Assembly (NCBI GenBank): GCA_019614645.1
Contig: JABWDB010000017.1
Location: forward strand, 5,964,501-6,028,500
DNA from: Stratiolaelaps scimitus
Lineage: Eukaryota > Arthropoda > Arachnida > Mesostigmata > Laelapidae
Direction: 5' to 3'
Length of the DNA stretch: 64,000 bases
This document shows positions 50,089 to 62,201 of the stretch, piece by piece (within the stretch, counting starts at the first letter, position 1; each line of letters starts with the position of its first letter). The position numbers and the translations under genes are program-made. A model generated the notes under the pieces. The model was not told the DNA's origin, made no database searches, and was given only the letters and a program-made list of their open reading frames with translations.

Positions 50089-53000
50089 CCCGCCATTCAT
50101 ATTGAAAGCGCAGATATTCATCACGGCTAGACTCTGAGAGTACTGTGCTTCGCCTGCCAAACGTTTGCCGTACGGCTGACCGGTGTAGGCTAGCCTGGCA
50201 GGTGAAGTGAATGCTGCCGATGTTGGCCATACTACTAGGTACTCACTTGAAATTCGTCTGACAGGTACGTGACAGTAGTCCGACGCGTGCGCGGCGTCAA
50301 CTCCGGAAAACAACTGCCAAAGCCAGGGCACTATACTAGCGACCAGTAGGCGAAAGTGGCGAGTGGCAACGTCATGTTCAACGCGATGTGTCGACGATCC
50401 GCGCCCATCTGGAAGCAAACGAAGGAAAATCCCGTCCTACTTTCTGTTGGGCTTCCTCCGCTCTCTTCTCAGCATCGTTTTCGTCCTCATCCTCCTCGTC
50501 GTTCACCGACACGGAACCACCAACCGCCGTCTTCTGAGGCAGGAACGCGGTGCCGACAAGGAACCACGCTAGAGAGGGCCAGCCTCCACTGCCCTGCCCA
50601 AAGTTTCCCCTTATATGACCCTCCCCCCGACCCATAAAAGACGGGGTCGACGGGCCGACGGCAACTACAACAGGCCATTTGGACAGAAATTGCCGTCGTC
50701 GTCAGAGATACTGCTGTCGAGCGAGCGGACAGCGGGAGACCAGACAAGGCTTGCTTCTTCGTAGGGCTGCCAGCCGGCCTTTCTCGTCGCGGAAACGGAG
50801 GTGCCGTTTTCGCGCAGCGCCGAGTCGAGTGGGCGAGCGGACGGACGCCTGAGGAAGGCGGGTGGTCGCGGGTGCCGCTACGGGAGTGTAGGTGGTGCCG
50901 TGTTGTGGGGTTTACGAAGCAGCAGCAGATGACAGCAGTGAAGGAGACCTAATGGGGATGATGCCGGAGTCGTGTTTCCCCCGCCCAACGGTCGCCTGCC
51001 TCTAGCTGCCTCTCCTCAATTCTTTGCTGGGCCCCTGTTTCGGGCAAATTGTTCACCTCCTCGCTTGTCCGACGACTTTTCGGCGGCCTATGGGTGTCCT
51101 GTTCCTTGTTTCGACCTTGTTTAGCTCGAGAAGAGAAAGGCTTGGGAGACTGCGGGAGTAAGAGGCCGCCTGCCACCCGAGAGGAGCTAACAAGGCCGAC
51201 ATTAAGGACAACATAAGACTTTCCCTTGTCCCACTTCGGGAACCTTGCTGGCTGACTCTGCTTGCGTGTCCTTCGGACCAGTTGTACGGTGCCACCCACT
51301 ATCACCAACCACCGCTAGTCAAAGTTACTCAGTCACTTAACTGGCACCAGTCAAGCCCAAACACAGTATTGGCTAAAGTGAAGAGGCCACAAGGCCTATT
51401 GTGGTGATGGGCTAGTGAATGCTTAGGAGTTTGCTGCAATGTATATGGATGCATTTATCGTCTCGTGTAAAGGGGACCATTTGCTACGAGGCTGGTAGAG
51501 TAAGGTCCAAATATAGTTGATATTGTTGGGGTTATCCGATGTAGGGCTTACAACTTTTGCGGATGACCCTTGACGTTAGAAACCTTCTTATCTAACCAGA
51601 AACACCCAACTGGTGGTATTTTTTAGAATATGTATGAAGCACGTGTATGTATAAGTTTGATGTGCTCTCTCTTTATGGCTTGGCCTCAATGGCACCAGGT
51701 GCTCCATACCTGAACAGCCTCGAGCAACCGCGTCTTTGCTGTGCCCCTGTTAGCTGGCACTCCTATCTCAACTGAAAAAATCGGATGGAGCTGAGCTGGC
51801 TGAACACTCTTTGAGCGAAGTCCGCTCTCGGCCGCCCTAAATGTTGTCGTCCAGCGCTGGTTGGAGGTTTCGATGGCTGCGACAGTTGGTTTGGTTTCGA
51901 TGAGTTTCCAAGATAGGGGAGACGAGGGCAAGTGAGGCAGCAGCTGAATGAGCTAATCCTGGGGGGCCTTTGGCGGGCAAACCCCAGGTCTGCATTGTTG
52001 AAAGCTCTAGGGGCAACTCAAGGGGCGGCCACCTCTTAGACTGCGAGACGGGAGAGAGTCTCGCTGTATCCTTTCTTCTTCGATGGCTGTGTCCCTTCTC
52101 CTATCCACCGCGTGCGGCATCTGCCGGCCGAAGCAGCTTCTTCTTTCTCGACTGTCATCCATTGGATGTCGATGGACAAAGCTTGGCTCGAGCTCTGAGA
52201 CTCTGGGCCCCTGAAGGCAAATCCCCATTGCTCTAATATCGACCGTTGTAGCTTGAGCGCCAGTGCTGGCGGTACGCGGTGGTGGCAGCAGCAGCGGCGG
52301 AGACCGGCCCCTGAGAACGCCGTTGACAAGTGAACTCCCCGGAGGTTCCATGGGACCATTCAATTAGTCTGACGCAAGGACCCCACGCGCAAGCCGGCAG
52401 CCCGTTGAAGAGGTAGCCAGGCTAGATGCACAACTAGCTACAGACACTACGCGGACGAACGGAGCAAGACACAGTGAAAGGTGGCGAGAGTCGCACACGC
52501 ACGCTGTCGGCGGCGAGCGGCTGGCCGGCCGGCTCCTAAACAGATGCACATACAATCGTGCCTACTGTATCCTTCGGGTTCCATTTCCCAGCAGCTCTAG
52601 TAGCTTGAACTATAGCCAAGCCAGCTTCCTCCGTGGCAGTTTCGTAGCTCTCCGGGTCCGTCCCAATTTGTCCGACTCTGAGGCTCGTCGTCCCTTCTGT
52701 GTTGTATACGCCGCCACTGTGCGTCGGCCTTCATCGCACAGTATACAGTTGTAGGGAAGCAAACCTCGAGGGTCCGGAGGATAGAAGCAGGAACACATGA
52801 GGAGTCTGCTGCACCGCCGGCGCCGCGTTTTCGTGCGGTCTCTCTCCGTCTCTTTTCCATCCGTTGGTGGCTTCGTGAGCGAAGCATGATCGAGAACAGC
52901 GAAGGCCGGGAAGAGGGCAGACTACGGAAGGCTGCTTGCCATACCAGCTAGTTTGCTTCTCCTCCCCCAGCGAGTGAGCCAGCTGTTGGGTCAAAAGGCT

Positions 53001-53199
53001 AGGCCGTATTGACTAGATAAAATACACCCAGAACATTTGATTAGGCTAACCGAAGGCACAACAAGGGACTGATCCTCTAGGTGGCATCTGCTTGGCTGGC
53101 TTGCAGCCTCGCGGTCTCTGGCTACTATCCTAACGATGTCAATCTTGTGGAGACACTATTCCGTTGGGGTTTCCGGCTGTACGGCCAGGTCCTACACAC

Positions 53200-53215
53200 A
53201 CACACACACAGAGCA
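53200..53215. repeat. (CA)n microsatellite
   Basis: A short CA array within the ADAMTS intron. Confidence 0.8.
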
Positions 53216-56200
53216 TTTTCGTCAGATTAAGTGTATTTACGGTATTTACTCACTCAGTTCTCACGAGGATGCCCTTGATACCCACGATGGCTCGAAAATT
53301 CCAGATATACACTGACAGGCGAATTAGTAGATGATAAATTGTGCGGCGAGAAATGGCTTATCGTGCGTATTACTATTATAATTACAACAATGTCATCCAG
53401 CTATGGTAGTTTTAGATCAAAGGCAATTTCCTATATGTGAAGGATAACGTCGAATGAATCGGAGTTCTCGCTCGAAGTACCTAGTAATCTCGTGTGTGAC
53501 ACCAGCTTGCTGAATTGAACTCTTATTGCTCGAGATCGCTTTGTAGAATTCCGCCGTTTCCAGGGAGGCAAACGCAATCGAGAAGAAACTCGACGCTATT
53601 TCAAGCACCGCCGCTACTTTACAGCTATACTCTATGAGAGCTTCAGGTATCCGGTTTACTACCCTACTACCTAGACCCTTGTATCCTTCTGGTTGTAAAG
53701 GCTGTGCTGCTTCGGATGCACTGAAGCAAATTCTTCAAAAACAACTTGAAATACATTGCAAAATAATGCGCTTGCGACACAAACATGATCCACATCGTGT
53801 TTAACAAACAGAGATATATGGGGACCAATGAACGCTTGTGGAAATTCGATAGTATCACGGTGCATTTCGCATGCTAGACGCTTCTGAGTGCACAGGGTGA
53901 ATGCATAAGGAGATACATCTGTATTCCACGACCGTACTGTATTTTTGATAACGGTATTTTTTCGCCTTAGAAGTTACAGTCACTGCGGTATCAAACATCA
54001 TTGATCTGCAATGTTTGAAACGCTAGAGCACTGAGGGCAACACAAAAGTTTTCTTGCGTTTCGCGTGGTGGGGACCACATATTATCTAATAGAATATGCT
54101 ATTTTACTGATAAGAAATATAACGATTGTCCTCACCAGTCAAATTATGATAATGTTAACGATTGATTGACGTTAATAATATAATAGTCATATATAACAGC
54201 TTCTCCAGAAAACTTCCTGTAGCAAAACTCAAACATGGCCCGTGGTTTCCCTTTTTTCTATCTCAATTACAATTTGAGATGTCTTGAATTCTCATTAACG
54301 AATGTGGATGCGATAAGGATACATAGATATATATTATATTTATTATGAAACCCATTATTATTTCACATTTCCTGCTCTATTTTCATCACACGCAGCCACG
54401 CTATGCGTCTTAACGTATCGTGAGGGTCACTTTCGTTGCGAACACCACCCCAACGATTCTTTCCTTTCCTCTCTCCTTGTTCTTCCTTCGCTTACCCTCC
54501 TTTTGCGCCAAACGTAACAAACTCGCCTCGTCCGGAGTTTCTCCAGCCGGTGGCGCACTCCTACCTCCGGGTGGTAGAATGAAAGACGGCATAGCTTAGA
54601 GCGGGAGAAAGCGGTGGTCCGAAGCCATTTGGTTCTTCAGCCGTCCCAGTGCTCGGTCCTTTCGCGGATGCCCCCCCTGGACGTGTCCTCTTCCTTTCTG
54701 ACAATCTTCTTCCCAGCTGGCTGGCAGCTAAAGAGGACTAGGCAGGCCAAACCCGGCCAGCCAGGCTGCGAGACGAAGCGCAGGCCCAAAGAGCCAGGCC
54801 GGAAGTGTTTGTTTTAGCACTGAGCTACTGGATACGGAACTGGGCCACGCTGCCAATGAGACCTGCCAGCAAGGCTCTTCGGACACAAACCGAAAGCCTG
54901 GAAGAAGCGTTAGAGGAAAAGCAAGTTGAGGGGAATGCAGGAAGACCGATGTCGGCTGAAAGCCCAGGGCACTACGCGAAAAAGGCTAGCAAGAAAGAAG
55001 ACGGACGAAAGCTTCGATCGAAAGTCTCTCTGCCCGACGGTCCACGGTATCCGAGACGGGGCTGAATTGTAGATGGTGGTGACGGCGAGAGTGTTTTGGG
55101 GTGTGTCCCTTTGGGCGACGCGTATGGCGATTCGGTCTCGATCCTGTTCATCGAGAAGATAGTATTCCTATCCTCCACAAAGTGAGGGTTGACACACGCT
55201 GATGAAATTGGGACTTATCACAGACCATACCGCGTGTACGTACGCAGTCGGTGTTTAGGAAGCATTGCCGCATCTTTGACGATCGGCGGTACTTAGTAAC
55301 GGCAATTCCGTACGAGGGTCATTCTAGTGGAATCAGTCAAAGTCGCTTTTAGCTCTGTCAGGTGAGCTAACAGTCAAGTTGGGCTAATACCTACTCACTT
55401 TTAATACATCTTGTACAAACCATGATAAAGACACTCGACAATTGTGATAGTAGTTAAATTGGGGAGATAACACTAGCCAAACCAAACGTAAGAAGAGGAA
55501 TGAAGCCTATAATAGAATTGACAAAATAGAAAGTTACTTCCTGTTTTTGTTGGTTTCCACCCTACCCTTCTTCTATCAGACATTTCTCGACATTTGTCGA
55601 TACGACATTTGCGCGATGGATGTCGGACGGAAAAGCCCAACCCCAAATGAGACCAAGGCAGAAATTGAGGTCGATTTACTCAAACTATGCCCCTGCAATA
55701 AGGGCTACGATGGAACTGACATGTAGATATTAGCCTCTGATCCCTTTAGCATGGGTCTCCCCTTGTAGGTAACGAGCTCTTGATAAGAACTAGCCAAAGG
55801 GACCTTTTTCATTCTTGCATTCAGCTTCGTTTCGACACACGTGCTGGCATTGTCAAGTCGAGGTAATATGACCTGACATATCCTCTAGCAATTGATTTTG
55901 AGGGGATGCCTAGACCGGGTTAGAAACTGAAATTAGTAAATCCACGTTGACTATCTCAGAGTAAAACGAATTAACTTCCTCGTTGTGGTACGTATACATT
56001 ACTAAATAGGATAATCTATGCATTGGTGTAGATCAAAGTCAACTGTATCAACTTGTGCACGGGTCGAATGTATTCACCGCCTAGATTCAAAGCACGTCTC
56101 ACTTGATACCGTAACGAACTCGGCGTCGTATGTGGATGGGTGTTCGCATTTGTGTGTCTCTGTACGCCTGTGTGATCGGAAGTTTTGCGCCGCGTGTAGA

Positions 56201-59200
56201 TGGGGAGCAGATTCGTCCATCGGTCGCGAATCACATCTTTTGCGGAGTGATGCGAGTGAAAAGGCCAAGATATCGCCGGTATCAGTGGAAGGCAAGGCGT
56301 AAGGTCAGACGGGCGGCCACTAGCTAGTGGTACGCGAACAAAGAGTGGAGAGTGCTAAAGGAAGACGGCTGTCTTTCTTTAGCGAGAAAGAAGAAGAGGG
56401 ATATAGATTGAGTAAGGAGGATAGAGAAAGCGGCGACAGATAGTTCGGCTAGACGAAAGCAACCCATGGGAACAGGTTGCCTGGAAAAGGGGAGACGCCG
56501 GACATTGGAAAGCCCCACGCGCGTATGCGAATCAAGGCATGGCTACGATGCAGGCGAAAATGATGAGAATAGATAGATATAGAAGTGACACGTTGTGGGA
56601 CCGGCTACTGCGAATCCCTAAGAAGGCCTAGGAGAGGAAGCGATGTTTCGACGAACTGTCTCCGTATAGGCGCTCTGGGATAGGAGGAAGAGTAGTATCA
56701 AGGCCGGTGCCGCGAGGCCAGGAGGAAGGCAAGGGCGGGACGAAGTCGAAGAGGAAAGCCGAATCTACGTATTCACGCTTCCCACAGCTAGGTAGCAAGC
56801 GTACAAAGAGTTGTACAACTATACCATTATCCACCAAAGACGCAGTCGGCATTCGTCGAGATGTGGATTCTCGTCCGCGTCCGAAACCTTTGAGACAACG
56901 GGAAGAAAGTGAAGGAAAATATAATGGGGACTATCAAATGGGGAAAATCCTGGGTGGTCCCTGTTGGTGGAGAGTTACGGGAAATGGCTTGCTACGCTGG
57001 CTCGCTACTTGGCCAGATCGTACTCAGAGAGAATCTCAACGACAACGAAAAGCGACGTTACGACGACCTGGGACGTGAACGCCTCCCGCCTTCGGGCAAA
57101 GAGGGGCGTAGAATCCAGGGCGGCGGCACGATTGGGAGCTCGGAATGGAGACGGTGAAGGACATCGCGTGCAAGAAGAGAGCAGCAGAGATTGGGGGAAG
57201 AGGACTGGCGAGCTATTGGAGAGATTCGGTGCGGGACTAGTCGCGCGGGACAACTCGTCTATGAGAGGCGGCTTTCGTATCTCCTTTCGACCCACTCCCT
57301 TTCTCTGCAGCATAAGCCGCTCGATGGCGACCTGGTGGCAGGAGGACAGCCGGACAGCTAGACAACCATCTCGCACGAGGCTCGCTCCACCAGGCCTTGG
57401 TCTGAAAGCCGCAAGGAAAGGAGACCTTATGAGTGCTTTCTGCAGAGAAGACACGGCGTTGTGATGAGATTCGAGCCTGTCTTTCCTGTCTGCTCACTGC
57501 TGCGGACCTCTCTGCCGATTCCGCAGTAGCAGCCGTCCACTCGTAGTGGATAGGAGACAGAAACGCGAAAGCTGTACGACCAAGACGAGACCAAACCGCC
57601 TGCCTTGGAGAAGGCGTCCCCGCCGCCTGCAAAAGCGGCTGGCTCGGAGCGCGGCGGGTGCAGAGCCTGCTCGAAGGTTTGGACGAAGAGAGCGGAGCAA
57701 AGGGTGTTTGGGAAGTAGGATCCGCGAGGGCCACGGCGTAGGATAGGGTAGGGTAGGCGCCAATTTGAGCGAACGGAACGAGACGAACTTTCGATGGGAT
57801 TGCGGGAGACAGACAACACCAGCAGGAGCAGCAGCAGCAGCAGTAGCGAGTGCAGAGGGAGATGGGTTTTCCGATATGCGGCTGTGTTTCTGCGGCAACT
57901 CGGCAAAGACAGTTGCGGCGGCGGCGGCGGTAACGGCGGTTCCGCTGTCGCTATGAAGTGATGACGAGAAGAAGCGAGACGTAGAACATATACCACCTTT
58001 TGGGCGAAAGATAGAAGAACGGGAGCAAGACAGCAGGGGCTTACGTTTTAATGTTTTTCTCCTGTCGCTTCGCCTGTACGCTTGATTCTGGCGTTCGATA
58101 GATTGGTGTCTGTCACTGCTCGAGTTGTTGGACGCCTGCTGCCCCCAAGATAGGAAAGTCGATTGAAGCGCTCAGTGATGACGGGCGGCCGTCAAGCAAG
58201 CCACGATGCGCGATACATTGGGGGCCAATGCGACTGTCAATGCAACACGTTGGCGCCTTGTTGATTACTAAAATTATGTAATATCTTGGGTTAGCAACTG
58301 GCGTCATAGATGTCGATCTCTCGGAACAAATCAATCGTCGAAGAAAAGATGAATTTTTAGAATGAAGCCTTTTTCTGCTGGTGGACTCGATTAGTGCCAA
58401 CAACGATTGATGGTCCGTTCGTACGTATCTCATCAATTACGTAACACGGCGACACTCATAAGATGACTCACCACTCATCATGAACTGTATCACAGAAATG
58501 CTTCTATAGTTGGCATCCGCCGCCACCGCGGCAACGAGTCAGGGCCAGCAGGACATGTGCAGCTGTGTATGTGAACTATCGGGCGATAGGACAATGGGTG
58601 CGGCGGCCGCGACGGCCGCCGGGGCACGAACATCGTCTGGCTTGCAAACCAGCCGTCGTCTCAGGGGCTTTGAGCGGAAAACGTGGAACGGACCCTCGGG
58701 GAAAGTGGCCATAAAACGTCAATAAAGCGACACGACCATTGAGTCACGTAACACTTCACGATGGCCGGGCGACTGGTTCCATGACACGCCAGCAGGACAG
58801 TCGAAACCTTACTTAGCGGAGGACAGAACTGGAGCCATATGGGAGCGGGTCGGACGGCCAATGACGATCAACCAGCGAGGACGATTGTCTCCTGAAGTCG
58901 CGTCGGAGGGTAGCAGTAGAGATAACTTAGCCCGTTGCGTCGCCAAAGGAAAGGCGAAGAACAACCTCGCTTGCCGTCCCGGGATCATCGTCAGAGCTTC
59001 GGATTCTGCTAGTGCTGTTGATTACCCAAGTCTACATGAGGCAAAACGAGCCATGAACTGCAATCAAACAGCACTTCCCTCTGCTTGTACAGCAGAATAA
59101 CATAAATAGGAGCAAACGAACCCCAGTCCATTCGGAGCGTGGACCTCGCATGTAGATAAAATGAAAATAAATTTTGAATTGAAATGTAGCATTCAAGGTC

Positions 59201-59356
59201 TAGAATTTCAGGTATTTTGCAGATAGCCCACAATTTGGCTACCTCCAAGTGCGTCTTCTGATAACAACCATACATTTACGAATATGGTTACTGCTAATAG
59301 CGTTTATGGGCTATTATGGTGAAGTGGGGCACACATTCATCCCTTGCGGTCACCGT

Positions 59357-59625
59357 ATGTATATACATATATATATGTATATATATATATAATAGTATTA
59401 TACCTATACTTACTTGTAAATTTTCCTGTCTGACTCATAGCCAACATTTAACGTCCACGGAACTGCTTTCGGCATTGCGTCATAAGACAGACCGCTTAAA
59501 AGCAAATGTTCAACTGTGGAGATCGAACCCGTGCACCAACATGTTTCCTCCGATTACAAGATGCACGCGAATGCACAGCGCCACCGGGCCCGACACACCT
59601 ATACTTATCTGGCTAGCGCTAAACA
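59357..59625 (-). mobile_element. tRNA-derived SINE with (TA)n tail (copy D, most complete)
   Basis: Read on the minus strand, a tRNA-like head (about 59520-59625) contains TTGTAATCGGAGG and the B box GGGTTCGATCTCC. The body (59412-59510) contains GGTCTGTCTTATGACGCAAT, GCAGTTCCGTGG and ACGTTAAATGTTGGC, then GAGTCAGACAGGAAAATT. The element ends in a TA-rich tail (59357-59391). Head features (TGTAA..TCGGAGG and B box) match copy B, and body features match copies A, B, C and E. SINEs are pol III transcribed and mobilised by a LINE's machinery. The partner LINE is not evident, since the LINE tail at 22420 ends differently. Confidence 0.65.
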
Positions 59626-59974
59626 TACAAATTTGTTTAATCATGTAGCAATACTAGGAGCAGTATGAAACTCACGTTGTAAACCAACACGATAGGACAG
59701 GCAAACCATACACGTAAAAGATGCTATCTGGCGAAATAAATGTTCCATCCTATACACCTTCATACATGCATAGTCAGTAACCTTTCATGAGATCACAAGA
59801 GCATTTGTTGGTGACTGGGCGACAATCGATTCGTTTGTATCAAGATAAATGCCTAGACGCTGTGCCCACCGATATACTCCACAGGCCAAATAGAAATCCG
59901 TTCTCGAAGTGGCTGAAGCAATATACCACCATATGCAAAAACGCGCGACCCTTCTGTCTCGCGAAAGGGGGTGT

Positions 59975-59975
<1 letters not shown>

Positions 59976-60005
<30 letters not shown>
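59976..60005. repeat. (GA)n microsatellite
   Basis: About a dozen GA units with one AA interruption near the left end. Confidence 0.9.
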
Positions 60006-60780
60006 GTAGCCTCGGGGTAATGTAACGTCCCTCACTGAGAAAATATTAGTAGTATGCATTCCTACGATAAGAATAAAGCTCTGTTTACTCTACCAGTGTC
60101 CCGTTGTGGACTGTGACTCTTGCGAGTTTGCTATTGACAGAGACAGCGTTCTTAGAAGGTGTTTTCCTCCCGAATGTAATATCTGCTATGGTAACCTTCC
60201 ATAGCAATAGGGGGATCATGCATTAATATGATAGTGAATGCCATTTGCTAAGATAGCTTTTGCCTTGGGAATACTTTTGCTTTTCTTCTAGCGCTCCAGG
60301 TGCTCTTTGCGTCACTCGAGCATTTGAATGACGGTTAAGAATCGAGAGATAATGACGACTCAACGAGAGGTGAATCCGAATTTGGCAGCAACGTTTCTTA
60401 CCCCGTCTGCATAGACCTAGATACCTTGTTCTAAAAGCAGAATATTTTTATTGCTAAACATAACGGTTTTGTTTGACTAGCAAATGCTAGACAAGATTTC
60501 TTAGGCTGTTTGATTCGACTCAATCACTAATAGGTGCGAGGGTGCGCAAACGTGAAACGAATATATTTAATTTTTTACACAGGGTAAAAACGAATAGCCC
60601 CCGCTAACGTCGTTGCCATGTCCTGCTTTTGTGCTGTTGTAAAACATCTTCAATTGTCATGGGATCACTTGGAGGCGAGAATAAAACCTAACCTGAATAA
60701 GAAACAAAAGCCTTTAACTTTTAACTCTGCTAGCAATCTATCGGTGGGCTTATTTGAAAGATGACGCAGATGAGCTTCGT

Positions 60781-60886
60781 ACGACACATTGCATTCAAGG
60801 GGTCGGTCTTATGACACAATGCCAAAAGCACTAGCGGGGACGTTAAATGTTGGCTGAGAATGAGCCCGAAAAATGTATTTTCATAT
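60781..60886 (+). mobile_element. SINE fragment (copy E)
   Basis: ACATTGCATTCAAGGGGTCG, then GTCTTATGACACAATGCC, then GGACGTTAAATGTTGGCT and GAGCCCGAAAAATGTATTTT. It aligns through nearly the whole body of copy D in inverted orientation about 1.2 kb away. The tRNA-like head is unrecognisable and there is no long TA tail. Confidence 0.6.
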
Positions 60887-61938
60887 CAGCTGCATGCAAC
60901 TGGTGAGAGAGGTAAACGCATTGAAACTGTCCCAGGTGTGTGTCTATGTGTGTGTTAGTTGTAGTGATGTTACAGAACGTCTGTCCAACAATATAGCGAT
61001 AATTACATTATATGCGGTAGGCATTGACATGAACGTGAGCCCTACCACGCTACACTGAAGAGTGCCGATTGTGCGCCTCGGGATAGCCCGCTAAATCTGG
61101 TTTACGAATTGGATATGATACAAAAGGAGAGCATCGATTATTCTGAGCGATCGACTCCTATTTAGTTGAACCAGCGGTAAAATACTATAGATATACAATA
61201 TGTCTAACCACACATGCGCTACGGTACATATGAGCCGAGTTTCTAACACATAACCTAAAAGAAAAATGGAAACAAAATCTCAGAAAAAAAACATCGAATT
61301 CGCAATCGTTGCATAGCATTCCAATTTACCATACGTTAGACGAACGATACGTGTCGCTCCCTGCGGAAATATTGAAAACGACATCAATGCCAACGGCGGA
61401 AAAAGCGCTAAAAAAGAGAGAAGAAACTGACTTGAAAGAATAACCCAGACAGAAAACTCGGCACGTCTCGGCTCTCTGACGCATCATTGGATTCCGACAA
61501 TGGAATGGGCACGAACGTACATCTGATCTCCGGCGAATTTAATAAAAGAAGTCAAACCTGGCAAGCATCCGCACAAATTTCGGTGATACTGAAAAGGATC
61601 GACCTTGGCTTGGCTTCCAAACACTAGCAAAATGAATGTGAATCTAGGGCAGTATACAGTGGAGGAGGAGAAGGTCTAAATGAGCTTTCAAGGCGGCATT
61701 GTTGGACTCCGGCTGGCATCTGAGTGGTCCTCCGTAACCCGCTGAGACAAGAAGCAGTTCAGAACGTGGTTTCCGCTTAGCCCGTGGGTAGCAGCGGCAG
61801 CGTTAAGCAATAGTAAATAGTAGTACCGCTCTTTTCGGATCAATAAGTACAAAGGTTGTCAAAAAACTTGCAACAGCATTACAGTAACTATATTTTTGGT
61901 TGTCATGCAAGCTTGTCTTCTAATCTATATACTTAACA

Positions 61939-61956
61939 CATATATATATATATACA
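61939..61956. repeat. (TA)n microsatellite near splice acceptor
   Basis: A short TA array about 40 bases upstream of the 61997 exon. It lies in the branch-point-to-acceptor interval. Confidence 0.85.
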
Positions 61957-61996
61957 CATATACATCTGTATGCCTGTTTGCCTTCTATATTTTCAG

Positions 61997-62201
61997 ATGG
62001 GTTTGATTCAGATGGAAGACGCCGACTATCTCATCGAGCCACTGAAAGGATACAATACGACAAGCCCGAGAGAAAATTGGACAAGCGCTGAGCTTGGTGA
62101 GTCACAACCTCATCTTATCTACAGGAGATCAGCCGTTCCCCACCAGTCCAATGACAAAGTCGGTCGACCAGCACCGTTCGTCCACGACAGTTTTCATAAA
62201 G
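61997..62201 (+). CDS. ADAMTS metalloprotease, second prodomain exon
   Basis: This exon continues the 45629-46092 exon in phase 0 after a strong pyrimidine-rich acceptor (ccttctatattttcag). The joined reading is AISTCNGL|MGLIQMEDADYL, the conserved ADAMTS prodomain motif (C.GL.GLI...D.DY.IEPL). IEPLKG is at residues 13-18 and PHLIYRRSA at 38-46, the usual H.IY+RSA patch of the prodomain. NTT and NWT are potential N-glycosylation sites. The chosen end, AAAG|GTTGGT, is a modest donor leaving phase 1. An alternative consensus donor (TTG|GTGAGT, GT at 62097-62098) is also phase 1 but would remove the HLIYRRSA patch. The frame runs to a stop after a hydrophobic tail, so splicing must occur before it. 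The catalytic zinc-binding HExxH domain is outside the window. Confidence 0.85.

Larger units (their letters stand above)
46093..61996 (+). other. ADAMTS intron (15.9 kb) rich in transposon relics
   Basis: It is bounded by a consensus donor (GTAAGT at 46093) and acceptor (tattttcag, AG at 61995-61996), and both exon edges are phase 0. It contains a mariner relic, a solo LINE tail, an RT fragment and SINE copies B to E. It also has GC-rich blocks at about 47800-48700, 50350-53000, 54420-55170 and 56700-57960, where overlapping frames on both strands show no known domain. The stretches 48965-49985, 53900-54400, 55200-56000, 58100-59350, 60060-60770 and 60890-61930 show nothing I can name. Whether a nested gene hides in the GC-rich blocks cannot be excluded. 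Confidence 0.8.

Noticed and set aside
58113..58436. Minus-strand frame containing VRTDHQSLLALI, resembling the RNase H TDH..L motif of Ty3-type elements
   Set aside because: It is an isolated short match with no flanking RT or integrase motifs, so chance is likelier.
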